Notes under the pieces: generated by a model | Seen by the model: only the letters and a program-made list of their open reading frames with translations | The model's database searches: none | Told to the model about the DNA's origin: nothing | Source: Chitinophagales bacterium | GTDB lineage: Bacteria; Bacteroidota; Bacteroidia; Chitinophagales; UBA2359 | Direction: 5' to 3' | DNA: 63,276 nucleotides | Assembly (NCBI GenBank): GCA_020628375.1 | Contig: JAHDFD010000024.1 | Location: 1 to 63,276 of the forward strand | Made by a program: the position numbers and the translations under genes | Shown: positions 9,142-16,722 of the stretch, one piece after another | How the letters are laid out: each line of letters begins with the position of its first letter | Numbering within the stretch: the stretch's first letter is position 1

Positions 9142-9400
9142 TCACGCAGTCATTCCGGCGCATGCCGATTTACCAAAACTTCGGCTCATGCGGTCATTCC
9201 GGTGCATGCCGACTTACCAAAACTTCGGTTCACGCGGTCATTCCGGCGTAGGCCGGAATCCCCCTCACTTGTAGGAGATGCTGAAATAAATTCAGCATGA
9301 CTCGATAAAACAAAGGAGATACTGAAACAAGTTCAGCATGACCCGATAAAATGGAGATGATGAAGAAACGAGTTCAGTATGACGGATATATATAAAAGGA
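9142..9400. repeat. Palindromic REP-like repeat cluster upstream of the GIY-YIG gene
   Basis: The cluster contains three CATTCCGG units. The last is the 20-bp palindrome ATTCCGGCGTAGGCCGGAAT at 9240-9259. Three roughly 37-bp units follow, each built around TGCTGAA...TTCAGCA-type inverted repeats and ending ATGACyCGATAAAA; the third (near 9352-9385) is decayed. The segment from about 9213 to 9309 recurs in direct orientation at about 9745-9880 on the other side of the GIY-YIG gene. No protein-coding potential is seen. Confidence 0.9.
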
Positions 9401-9406
9401 ATATCT

Positions 9407-9414
9407 TACTTTTG
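9407..9414 (+). promoter_or_regulatory. -7 box TACTTTTG for the GIY-YIG gene
   Basis: TACTTTTG matches TAnnTTTG and lies 4 nt before the ATG at 9419, predicting a nearly leaderless mRNA. Confidence 0.65.
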
Positions 9415-9418
9415 CGGT

Positions 9419-9724
9419 ATGAACACCATTAGAGGTGGGTATGTTTACATGATAACAAACACCCACAAAACCACTATATATATTGGCGTAACCAATAACA
9501 TAAGACGAAGAACGCACGAACACAAATCAGGAGTAGGCGGTAAATTTTCTAAGAAATACAACCTCCACTGTTTAGTGTATTATGAGTATTTTAATTCTAT
9601 AAGAGAAGCGATCAGACGAGAAAAGCAAATGAAGAGTTGGAAAAGGGCATGGAAAGAGAATAAAATAACAGAAATTAATCCTGATTGGGAAGATCTTGCT
9701 GCTGATTGGTATGATGATCTATAA
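9419..9724 (+). CDS. Small GIY-YIG nuclease-domain protein
   Basis: 101 residues, essentially a lone GIY-YIG domain. YVYMI starts near residue 8 and YIGVTNN near 22. A conserved arginine follows in the helix (RRRTHEH), and the metal-binding glutamate is probably in the REAIRREKQMK helix. Length matches the YhbQ/UPF0213-like single-domain family, whose members cleave DNA or are of unknown function. The gene stands alone, bracketed by near-identical palindromic repeat clusters in direct orientation, which suggests a mobile or repeat-linked unit. It has its own -7 box. Biological role unknown. Confidence 0.9.
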   Translation: MNTIRGGYVYMITNTHKTTIYIGVTNNIRRRTHEHKSGVGGKFSKKYNLHCLVYYEYFNSIREAIRREKQMKSWKRAWKENKITEINPDWEDLAADWYDDL

Positions 9725-9744
9725 AGACGTCATTGCTACTTACA

Positions 9745-10035
9745 CTGACTTACCAAAACTTCGGTTCATGCGGTCATTCCGGCTTTTCCTAACCTCTTGA
9801 CCACGCGGTCATTCCGGCGTAGGCCGGAATCCCCTTCATTTCTAGGAGATGCTGAAATAAATTCAGCATGACTCGATAAAATGAAGGAGATGCTGAAATA
9901 AATTCAGCATGACCTGATAAAATGAAGGAGATCCTGAAACAAGTTCAGCATGACCCAATAAAATGAAGGTGAGGTTGAAGTGGGCTCGGCATGACCCGAT
10001 GATGAAAAGGACAATAAAACAAATTAAGTATGACT
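9745..10035. repeat. Palindromic REP-like repeat cluster downstream of the GIY-YIG gene
   Basis: A second cluster of the same repeats as at 9142-9400, in the same orientation. It has the leader CTTACCAAAACTTCGGTTCA, the 20-bp palindrome at 9811-9830, then about four units of roughly 39 bp with GATGCTGAAA...TTCAGCATGAC inverted repeats. The units become progressively more degraded toward 10030, ending just before the promoter box of the next gene. Confidence 0.9.
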
Positions 10036-10038
10036 TCT

Positions 10039-10046
10039 TAACTTTG
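10039..10046 (+). promoter_or_regulatory. -7 box TAACTTTG for the YihY-like gene
   Basis: TAACTTTG is 2 nt before the GTG at 10049. Transcription would begin at or just after the GTG, so the message is leaderless or the true start is slightly further in. Confidence 0.6.
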
Positions 10047-10048
10047 CA

Positions 10049-10918
10049 GTGAAGTCCAAGCTTTTAAAATTGCTGAAAGACATTATAAAAAAAGCATACT
10101 TACTATATACACAAAGCGACCTTTTCACGAAGGCAGCCGCCTTGGCATATTATACCCTTTTTTCATTACCACCCTTACTTGTTATTATTGTTTCTGTAGT
10201 TAGTAGTTTCTTAGATGAAAACTCGGTAAGGAGTTCTGTTTTTAAAGAACTGACAAGACAGTTAGGCTATAATAATGCACAAGAAATATATGATGTTATG
10301 AACCGTATTGGTTTGGTTAATATTGGGTTTGGCCCTAGTTTGATCGGTGCATTGGTTTTATTATTTCTAGCCTCGACCATTTTTGTTACCATGCGCAATG
10401 GCTTGAATGAAATTTTTAATGTAAACTCAAGTAGAAGTGGTATAGTACAGTTGCTATTCAGTCGGGCAATAGCAATAGCATTTATTCTTGGTTTTGCATT
10501 TGTTTTATTGGCTACTTTACTAACCAATACTTTCTTAACCGGATTAGAAGCAGAATTGAGTGAATTGTTTCCCGAAACGAGGTTCTTGTTTTTAGAAATA
10601 ATGAACTGGTGGTTGCCGATCATTGGTCCCATTTCCTTGTTCTTTGTATTGTTCAAATTACTGCCGGAAATAACCATCGACTGGAAGATTGCAAGTGCAG
10701 GTGCCGTATTTACAACCATTTTATTCTTCATAGGAAAAAGAGTTATTAGTTTGTATATAGCCAACAGCACTATGATAAATGTATTCAGTGCTACAGGTTC
10801 CTTAGTCGCAATTTTAGTTTGGATATATTATACCGCTTTTATTTTTTATCTTGGTGCCGTGTTTACAGCTGCTATAAAAAATTATTTTGAAGTACCCGAT
10901 CTGAGCAAAGAAGTATGA
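10049..10918 (+). CDS. YihY/BrkB family inner-membrane protein
   Basis: 289 residues, GTG start. Several hydrophobic segments spread over the length (first near residues 40-60, last near 255-280) and the family signature AALAYYTLFSLPPLL near the N-terminus identify the YihY (formerly BrkB/ribonuclease BN-like) family. These are multi-span inner-membrane proteins of unsettled function; the old RNase BN assignment is not supported for the family. It overlaps the next gene by 4 bp (ATGA), so the two are translationally coupled. Confidence 0.92.
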   Translation: MKSKLLKLLKDIIKKAYLLYTQSDLFTKAAALAYYTLFSLPPLLVIIVSVVSSFLDENSVRSSVFKELTRQLGYNNAQEIYDVMNRIGLVNIGFGPSLIGALVLLFLASTIFVTMRNGLNEIFNVNSSRSGIVQLLFSRAIAIAFILGFAFVLLATLLTNTFLTGLEAELSELFPETRFLFLEIMNWWLPIIGPISLFFVLFKLLPEITIDWKIASAGAVFTTILFFIGKRVISLYIANSTMINVFSATGSLVAILVWIYYTAFIFYLGAVFTAAIKNYFEVPDLSKEV

Positions 10919-11802
10919 ATAATAGATCACAAAAATTTCAGGACTTCCTACAACTCCATTTTATTGTATTGCTGTTTGGTTTTACAGCAATACTGGGTAA
11001 ACTAATTACTATAGATGCAATGGAATTGGTTGCCTGGCGTATGGGATTAGCGGCACTGGGTATGGCAGTTATGCTCTTCTTCATAAAACCAAAATTCAAT
11101 ATTCCCAAAATCACCTTATTAAAAATAATAGCTACGGGAATTATCGTCGCTATACACTGGATATTCTTTTTTCTGGCAGTTAAGGTATCCAATGTTTCTG
11201 TAACACTTGGATGCATGGCAAGTGGTACACTATTTACGAGCATTTTAGAACCCCTGATCGAAAGAAGGAAAATTTGGTGGGTAGAAGTTGTTATTGGCTT
11301 ACTGATAATTGCTGGTTTATATATAATTACTCAATTCGCCTTTAATTACTATCTGGGAATTGCTTATGCGCTTTTCTCTGCCTTCATGGCAGTTTTATTT
11401 GGTGTTATCAATAAACAATTTGTGAAACACCACCACCCTCTGGTTATATCTTTTACCGAAATGCTAACCGGAAGTATTGCCATAATCTTATTTGCTTTAA
11501 TTGCAGGAATTAACTTCACACCAATAAACGATATACCTAATTCCGATTGGCTATGGTTATTAATACTCGCCTGGATATGTACCGCTTATGCCTTTTTAGG
11601 AATCGTTCAATTATTGAAAAGGTTATCTGCTTATTCTGTTTCTTTAGCAATCAACTTAGAACCAGTTTATGGAATAATATTAGCCTTTATGATATTCGGA
11701 GAATCTGAAAAAATGGATATTGGCTTTTACATTGGTGCGGTGATTATTCTACTATCAGTTGGTATTTATCCATTATTAGAACAGAAATTCAAAAAAAATT
11801 GA
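10915..11802 (+). CDS. EamA/DMT-family transporter
   Basis: 295 residues with about ten predicted membrane helices in two five-helix halves, the layout of drug/metabolite transporters (EamA). Typical features are the early FGFTAILGKLITIDAMELVAWRM stretch and the second-half LAWICTAYAFLGIVQLLKRLSAYSVS, followed by INLEPVYGIILAFMIFGE. The substrate cannot be inferred. It starts inside the stop codon of the YihY-like gene and is followed 59 bp later by an AI-2E-family gene on the same strand, so all three membrane proteins could be co-expressed. Confidence 0.93.
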   Translation: MNNRSQKFQDFLQLHFIVLLFGFTAILGKLITIDAMELVAWRMGLAALGMAVMLFFIKPKFNIPKITLLKIIATGIIVAIHWIFFFLAVKVSNVSVTLGCMASGTLFTSILEPLIERRKIWWVEVVIGLLIIAGLYIITQFAFNYYLGIAYALFSAFMAVLFGVINKQFVKHHHPLVISFTEMLTGSIAIILFALIAGINFTPINDIPNSDWLWLLILAWICTAYAFLGIVQLLKRLSAYSVSLAINLEPVYGIILAFMIFGESEKMDIGFYIGAVIILLSVGIYPLLEQKFKKN

Positions 11803-11861
11803 ACGTTATTGTATCTTCAACACGTTAGAAAAAAGTCTTATATTTACTTCAAACCCAATTC

Positions 11862-12974
11862 ATGTTCCCAACGATAAATAATTTCTGGAAAGTTATAATT
11901 GCCATAATTATATTTTTCATTTTATGGGTAATATGGCATTATCTGGGTTCAATAGTAGCCTATATTTTATCTGCGGCATTCTTAACCATGTTGGGTACCC
12001 CTTTAATGGGTATGCTTCGGGGACTCAGAATTGGAAAATTCCAAATCCCCAAAGCGGCGTGTGCTTTAATTGTTATTGTTGGCTTTTATGCTTTACTAAC
12101 TTCTTTTATAGCCTTATTTGTACCGCTTATTGTAGAACAGATCAATCTTTTATCGAATATAGATATAGACAAAGGCTTGAAGAATGTTGAAAGCAGTATT
12201 TATCAGTTCAATGATTTTCTGAAAAAATATCAATTAGGTGGTGAAGCTGATCCGGTTGACCAGATCAAAACAGCTCTTCAGAAATTCTTTAATACAGAAA
12301 ACATCTTCAATATCTTCGGAACAGCATTTGGATTCTTGGGAAATATAGTAAGTATTATAACCGCTTTATTCGCCGTAACTTTCATTTGGTTCTTTTTCCT
12401 GACAGACAATGAATTATTGTATAAGTATTCATCTATGTTTGTTCCTGACCAATATGAAAGAGGATTTGATAATGTTATTAGCACAAGCAGAAACTTATTA
12501 ACTCGCTACATTTTCGGAATTTTAGTTCAATTGTGCTTTGTAACCATATTCGTTACTTCGGGCATGTTCGTATTCGATGTAAAGTATGCCTTGTTAATTG
12601 GATTCTTTGCTGGCTTAGCCAATATTATTCCCTATATAGGACCACTAATAGGTCTAACCTTTGCATTGTTTGTAGCAGTTACTACGAACTTGAGTATGGA
12701 TTTCACTTCACAAATGTTACCATTAGTTCTAAAGATCGGAGCTGTTTTTGCGCTTATGCAAACTGTAGATAATATTCTATTACAACCGATCATATTCTCC
12801 AATTCTGTAAAGGCACATCCACTCGAAATTTTTATTATTATACTTGTTGCAGGAACTTTAGCTGGTGTTGGCGGAATGATCATTGCCATTCCTTTCTACA
12901 CAATCATAAGGGTGGTCGCTAAAGAATTCTTAAGTGAATTCAAACTTGTTCAAACCTTAACAGAGGATATTTAA
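11862..12974 (+). CDS. AI-2E family transporter (PerM/TqsA-like)
   Basis: 370 residues with about eight membrane segments: two near the N-terminus, a soluble helical stretch (about 90-145), then a cluster ending in the family signature LIGFFAGLANIIPYIGPLIG near residue 260. The final helices contain the QPIIFSNSVKAHPLEIF motif typical of the family. Known members export autoinducer-2 or act as Na+/H+ antiporters; the substrate here is unknown. A weak AT-rich hairpin follows the stop. Confidence 0.93.
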   Translation: MFPTINNFWKVIIAIIIFFILWVIWHYLGSIVAYILSAAFLTMLGTPLMGMLRGLRIGKFQIPKAACALIVIVGFYALLTSFIALFVPLIVEQINLLSNIDIDKGLKNVESSIYQFNDFLKKYQLGGEADPVDQIKTALQKFFNTENIFNIFGTAFGFLGNIVSIITALFAVTFIWFFFLTDNELLYKYSSMFVPDQYERGFDNVISTSRNLLTRYIFGILVQLCFVTIFVTSGMFVFDVKYALLIGFFAGLANIIPYIGPLIGLTFALFVAVTTNLSMDFTSQMLPLVLKIGAVFALMQTVDNILLQPIIFSNSVKAHPLEIFIIILVAGTLAGVGGMIIAIPFYTIIRVVAKEFLSEFKLVQTLTEDI

Positions 12975-12975
12975 C

Positions 12976-12996
12976 AATTGACTTTTGTCAATTTTC
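12976..12996 (+). terminator. Weak terminator-like hairpin after the AI-2E-family gene
   Basis: AATTGAC, a TTTT loop and GTCAATT followed by T-rich sequence lie 2 bp beyond the stop codon. The stem is only 7 bp and mostly AT, so termination would be inefficient. A similar sequence recurs near 16295. Confidence 0.4.
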
Positions 12997-13064
12997 TCAC
13001 ATTTTTGAACTATTAGATGATTTTTTTTAAGAAAAGGTTGCATATCATTTTAAAACACCCTTAT

Positions 13065-13135
13065 ATTAGCATTGCATAATGGGAGTAGATTTATGGAGTG
13101 CATCGGCTTAGTCGGTGCATTTCCATTTTATAGAC
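13065..13135 (+). ncRNA. Candidate small RNA, copy 1 of a duplicated 71-bp unit
   Basis: These 71 bp are identical to 13233-13303. As plus-strand RNA they fold into a 9-bp stem (UGCAUCGGC, UUA loop, GUCGGUGCA) extended across a small internal loop by AUGGA/UCCAU and followed by UUUUAU, a terminator-like end. Two stem pairs are G-U on this strand and would be A-C mismatches on the other, so the functional RNA should be plus-strand. Upstream are TTG (13038-13040) and TATATTAG (13062-13069), 21 nt apart, resembling a Bacteroidota promoter. It belongs to no family I can name with certainty; Flavo-1-like small RNAs are worth testing. Confidence 0.6.
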
Positions 13136-13232
13136 CTTTGTTTACCAACATTTTACACATTCCACTTTTAATTAAATTATTTTTTTCACTTTTTTCTAAA
13201 AAAACTTGACTATTTGATAGAAATGCTATTAA

Positions 13233-13303
13233 ATTAGCATTGCATAATGGGAGTAGATTTATGGAGTGCATCGGCTTAGTCGGTGCATTTCCATTTTATA
13301 GAC
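13233..13303 (+). ncRNA. Candidate small RNA, copy 2 of the duplicated 71-bp unit
   Basis: This copy matches the unit at 13065-13135 at all 71 positions; similarity then continues, with three mismatches, to GTTTACCA at 13315. The sequence upstream differs from copy 1, yet a TTG (13206-13208) again lies exactly 21 nt before a TAAATTAG box (13230-13237). Preservation of promoter spacing without sequence identity supports two independently transcribed genes. The unit ends 2 bp before the stop codon of the opposite-strand ChaN-like gene. A tiny plus-strand ORF starting at the ATG in the hairpin is an alternative explanation. Confidence 0.6.
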
Positions 13304-13316
13304 TGCTGTTTACCAC

Positions 13317-14180
13317 TTAATAAGTCTTTGTCATTGTTTGAGGTACCATTATAATATAATCGCCATTCTTCTTTATTTCATCATCAATTTCCATTTCCAT
13401 ACTTTCAACTGAAGAAATAACCATCACTTTTAATTTCTTTTTACTTTTTTTCAGATACCAATAAATACCTCCATATTCTGCCGAATGAAAATCACCATTA
13501 AAATGAAAGAACAACTTTCCCTTTTTCCAATGCTCAAGAATTGAATATGCCATAGTAGCATCTTTAACCGCCTGAGCTTGCATAAAACTTTCTCCACCAT
13601 CTTCACCTCCTCCCATTTCTAGTAGAAAATCATAACCAGGCGTATCTGCATTTACTTCCAATGGCAAAGGCATGATAAAGTCTTTTGCTGATTCAGAAAT
13701 ACCATCTAAAACAGAAAGTCCATTATGATGTACCATACTTGCGTATCGTCGTGGGATATTAGTTGCAATAAAAGGTAAACCATTTCCTTTCGCAAATTCT
13801 ACGAGCGGTTTATAGTCTGTATTATAATTATCCCATAACTTAATTTCATTATTGAAGTTTCTTTCCTGAATATCACCATTCAGGTATTCATTCAAAATAA
13901 TTTGATCATCGCGCTCAAAAACCTCAGAACCAATAATTAAATTATCTCCTGCTTCCCAATGAATATCTTTTACCAACTCATATTGAAGCCAGTGACAAAT
14001 AGGATTATTATGTAACTCCCCGAATAAAACAACATCGGCTTTCAAAGCCTCCTGCAACATTTCATTGTAGTTCACTTCTTTCCCCTCACTATCAAAAATC
14101 AAATAGGCAGGCTTCGTGTTTTGAGCAGATACACTTATTGCAAGTATTCCTAACAACAAGCTGATTATACTTATCTTCAT
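13317..14180 (-). CDS. ChaN-like putative iron/heme-binding exported protein
   Basis: 287 residues with a signal peptide (1-19, ends ISVSAQ). The body matches the ChaN/Cofac_haem_bdg_2 family: VVLFGELHNNPICHWLQYEL near residues 50-70, EVFERDDQ, and a His-containing FHFNGDFHSAEYGG near 225-240. ChaN binds heme and is linked to iron uptake, so a periplasmic or surface heme role is likely by family. There is no lipobox Cys, unlike ChaN lipoproteins. The gene is monocistronic, downstream of pyk on the same strand but separated by 399 bp with a MITE-like element. Confidence 0.85.
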   Translation of the reverse strand: MKISIISLLLGILAISVSAQNTKPAYLIFDSEGKEVNYNEMLQEALKADVVLFGELHNNPICHWLQYELVKDIHWEAGDNLIIGSEVFERDDQIILNEYLNGDIQERNFNNEIKLWDNYNTDYKPLVEFAKGNGLPFIATNIPRRYASMVHHNGLSVLDGISESAKDFIMPLPLEVNADTPGYDFLLEMGGGEDGGESFMQAQAVKDATMAYSILEHWKKGKLFFHFNGDFHSAEYGGIYWYLKKSKKKLKVMVISSVESMEMEIDDEIKKNGDYIIMVPQTMTKTY

Positions 14181-14183
14181 TGA

Positions 14184-14331
14184 AGTAGTTATATGTAGTG
14201 GGTAAGCAATTTATGGACATTTTATTGTTGGTCAAGAGACCAACAAAGGTCTGTACCTAAGTTGGTCTCTTGACCAACTGAATTTCTTTAAAGTATCCAC
14301 AAGTTTCTTGCCCATTACAGTTATAGTTTAA
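14184..14331 (-). mobile_element. MITE-like hairpin element, copy 1
   Basis: This is the inverted counterpart of the element at 60803-60957. Its ends are imperfect inverted repeats of roughly 35-40 bp (with TGTAATGGG near 14315-14322 on the minus strand). Inside are two palindromes, 14225-14246 (arms TTGTTGGTC, loop AAGA) and 14260-14279 (arms AGTTGGTC, loop TCTT), flanking a small AGGT-CTGT-ACCT apex. The two palindromes are complementary to each other, so the whole element can fold as one long hairpin. No coding sequence. It lies between pyk and the ChaN-like gene. Confidence 0.75.
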
Positions 14332-14454
14332 AAATTAATTTAATTCAAGTTAAGATATACAGTAAAAATTCCGAAACAGTCAAACTGTAAGTTGTGGGTT
14401 AAAATGGTTGATTTGGTCAGGAAACTATGCATTCCAAACCCAATCAAGACACCC

Positions 14455-14476
14455 TTGCTGGTCTCCTGACCAGCAA
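14455..14476. repeat. Third GGTC/GACC palindrome, related to the MITE-like elements
   Basis: A perfect palindrome with arms TTGCTGGTC/GACCAGCAA and loop TCCT, the same loop as in the element at 60803. About 40 bp to its left is a half-site TTTGGTCAGGA. The surrounding 14385-14500 may be a decayed third copy. It sits about 100 bp downstream of the pyk stop codon and could contribute to termination. Confidence 0.65.
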
Positions 14477-14579
14477 TTTTCATTTTCAAAAAGCATTTAT
14501 TTCACACCACTTCCAATTTTTTCATGGACCTTTCTAACTATTACACAATTGATAAAATTGAGAATTATCGCAATTTTGA

Positions 14580-16025
14580 TTATTTAATAATACTGATCTT
14601 CAGGGTATTGGTTGAACCTCGTTCTTCAATAGGCATACTTCCCGTATTTAAAACCACATCACCAGATTCGACCAAACCTTTTTCTTTCAGAATATTTTGA
14701 ACATCTGCTATGGTTTGATCAGTGCTTGTAAAGTTATTGTAGAAAAATGCTCTTACTCCCCATATCAAACTTACCTGATTCAGTAATACTTCGTTTTCCG
14801 TAAATACATAAATATTTGCATTGGGTCTTCGGCTTGAAAGTGTGTAGGCGGTATAACCAGACTTAGTCATTCCTATAATACCTTTTGCTCCAACTTCGTG
14901 TGCAAGATCACAAACAGTATTACAAATTGCATCCGACAAAAAGGTTTTAGCCTGTTTATCGAGCTTACTTTTCTTACGATAAATTATCGACTCCTTTTCA
15001 ACCCTTTTAATAATTCTACGCATCGCCTTAACCACCTTTAAAGGGTGTTTACCAACTGCTGTTTCACCGCTTAACATAACTGCATCGGCACCATCAAAAA
15101 TAGCATTGGCTACATCTGATACTTCTGCTCTTGTAGGTACAGGATTTTCGATCATAGATTCCATCATTTGTGTAGCAATGATCACTGGCTTAGAACTCTT
15201 AATACATTTTTCAACAATTTTTTTCTGAATTACCGGCGTTTGTTCAATTGGTACTTCAACTCCCAGATCACCACGAGCAACCATAATAGCATCAGCTTCC
15301 TCAATTATATCATCAATAACTTCAACAGCTTCCGGTTTTTCAATTTTAGCAATAATTTTCGCCGGATGTTTTTTAAATTCTGATAAGCCTTTAAGCTTTA
15401 TAAGGTCTTTAGCACTTCTGACAAATGAAAGGGCGATCCAACTTACATTCTGAGTAAATATGAATTCTATGTCTTTGGTATCTTTTTCAGTAATCGAAGG
15501 AATAGAAATATCTGTATCTGGAAGATTAACACCTTTATTAGATGATAAGAAAGCATCATTTAAAACTTCTAACTGAACTGAATCAACAGCATTAGTTTTA
15601 AGTACTTTCAATTCCAGCTTTCCATCATCAACCAAAACCCTATGGCTTGTCTGTATATCTTTGGCAAAATCTTGATAAGAAATATAATAATGATTCGCTC
15701 TTTTCACTCCAACTTTAGTCGTAAAAGTGATCTTGTCCCCTTTCTTTAACTCAACTTTACCAGAACCATCTTTTGATTCTACTTTTCCAACGCGTATTTT
15801 AGGACCTTGTAAATCAGCTAATATGGCTACATTGGTTTCAAGTTCTTTATTCAGTTCATGAATGGTTTGTATGATCTTTGCTTTGCTCTCGTGCGATCCA
15901 TGAGAAAAATTCAAACGAAATACATCAACACCTGAATAGATTAATTCTGAAAGCATTTCTTTGTTTTCAACAGCAGGGCCAACCGTTGCAATAATTTTTG
16001 TTTTGGTAAATTTTTTATGTGCCAT
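14580..16025 (-). CDS. pyk: Pyruvate kinase
   Basis: 481 residues. It converts phosphoenolpyruvate and ADP to pyruvate and ATP, the last step of glycolysis, in the cytosol. Hallmarks: TKIIATVGPAVENKEML at the N-terminus, the substrate-binding FRLNFSHGSH, ILADLQGPKIRVG, the catalytic-lysine region IIAKIEKPEAVE, MVARGDLGVEVP, and the active-site Thr segment VIIATQMMESMIENPVPTRAE followed by DGADAVMLSGETAVG. The C-terminal regulatory domain is complete and ends at GSTNTLKISII. The gene is divergent from acpP across 359 bp. Confidence 0.98.
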   Translation of the reverse strand: MAHKKFTKTKIIATVGPAVENKEMLSELIYSGVDVFRLNFSHGSHESKAKIIQTIHELNKELETNVAILADLQGPKIRVGKVESKDGSGKVELKKGDKITFTTKVGVKRANHYYISYQDFAKDIQTSHRVLVDDGKLELKVLKTNAVDSVQLEVLNDAFLSSNKGVNLPDTDISIPSITEKDTKDIEFIFTQNVSWIALSFVRSAKDLIKLKGLSEFKKHPAKIIAKIEKPEAVEVIDDIIEEADAIMVARGDLGVEVPIEQTPVIQKKIVEKCIKSSKPVIIATQMMESMIENPVPTRAEVSDVANAIFDGADAVMLSGETAVGKHPLKVVKAMRRIIKRVEKESIIYRKKSKLDKQAKTFLSDAICNTVCDLAHEVGAKGIIGMTKSGYTAYTLSSRRPNANIYVFTENEVLLNQVSLIWGVRAFFYNNFTSTDQTIADVQNILKEKGLVESGDVVLNTGSMPIEERGSTNTLKISIIK

Positions 16026-16384
16026 TTGAATAAAGTTTTTCTTGGTAAAAGAAATATTTTTAAAGTAATTAAGTTAAATTGATAATTATGGGTATGTAGA
16101 AATACAGATCAATATTCTATTTTAACAAATATCAACCCAAAATTTTAAATTTGATTAAACCTTCTCAGAACTTACTTTCTTATTATATACAAATCTAAGG
16201 TCATTACACAAAATACTATATCTATTGTGGGTTAAGCCTTTATTATGAATTAAGAATATTAAAGATTTTGAAAAGATTCAAAACATAATTAAGATTGATT
16301 TTTGTCAATTTTTCATAAAAACAAGATTATAAATGCAGAAATTGATATTTTTGCATCACTTTTTAAAAACCAAATATTTTACGA
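16026..16384. other. Divergent intergenic region pyk/acpP
   Basis: 359 bp of AT-rich sequence with no coding potential. It holds the acpP promoter (TATTTTTG at 16346-16353) and presumably the pyk promoter. A short hairpin-like ATTGA...TCAAT followed by T-rich sequence near 16298-16315 resembles the one after the AI-2E-family gene at 12976. No other repeat or RNA gene is seen. Confidence 0.6.
16346..16353 (+). promoter_or_regulatory. -7 box TATTTTTG for acpP
   Basis: Matches TAnnTTTG, 31 nt before the acpP ATG, leaving a short AT-rich leader. A -33 TTG at the usual distance is not evident. Confidence 0.55.
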
Positions 16385-16621
16385 ATGTCTGATATCAGAG
16401 AAAAAGTTGTTGAAATTATCGTAAACAAATTAGGACTTGATGAAGAACAAGTTACTCCAGAGGCTCATATCATAAACGATTTAGGAGCTGATTCAATTGA
16501 AACGGTTGAATTAATCATGGAATTTGAAGATAAATTCGGAATAGAAATTCCAGATGATGATGGAGAGAAAATTGCAACTGTTGGAGATGCAATACAATAC
16601 TTAGAAGAAAAATTAGCTTAA
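16385..16621 (+). CDS. acpP: Acyl carrier protein
   Basis: 78 residues. This is the small acidic carrier of growing acyl chains in type II fatty acid synthesis. The phosphopantetheine attachment serine is Ser37 in [11 protein letters not shown]; Ile-Glu replaces the more usual Leu-Asp after the serine, a conservative change. Length and helix layout are standard. fabF follows, separated by a 101-bp gap containing a terminator hairpin, so ACP can be made in excess over FabF. Confidence 0.98.
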   Translation: MSDIREKVVEIIVNKLGLDEEQVTPEAHIINDLGADSIETVELIMEFEDKFGIEIPDDDGEKIATVGDAIQYLEEKLA

Positions 16622-16649
16622 TAGCTATTTACAATTTTAATCTTAAATG

Positions 16650-16692
16650 CAGAATACAAGTGCTACAATTCTTGTATTCTGTGTTTTTATTT
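16650..16692 (+). terminator. Intercistronic terminator between acpP and fabF
   Basis: A perfect 11-bp stem (CAGAATACAAG/CTTGTATTCTG) with a 10-nt loop is followed by TGTTTTTATTTT. This is a standard intrinsic terminator 29 bp after the acpP stop. It probably lets only part of transcription continue into fabF, or fabF has its own promoter. Confidence 0.85.
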
Positions 16693-16722
16693 TAGCTTGT
16701 TCTAACATCTAAATTGAAAGAA

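Noticed and set aside
9066..9251. A 61-codon ORF across the nadE end
   Set aside because: It overlaps nadE out of frame and then translates the palindromic repeats (repeated SFRRMPIYQNFGS-like text); no independent evidence.
10267..10770. A 167-codon ORF antisense to the YihY-like gene
   Set aside because: It lies wholly within a well-supported membrane-protein gene on the other strand; the hydrophobic codon composition keeps the antisense frame open.
13065..13315. Riboswitch or leader of the ChaN-like gene
   Set aside because: The units lie downstream of that gene's stop and fold on the opposite strand.
13080..13320. Short peptides (MGVDLWSASA, or MECIGLVGAFPFY...) encoded in the 71-bp units
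   Set aside because: Possible but not supported: the second frame has different lengths in the two copies, whereas the hairpin and promoter spacing are preserved. Kept only as an alternative in the RNA entries.
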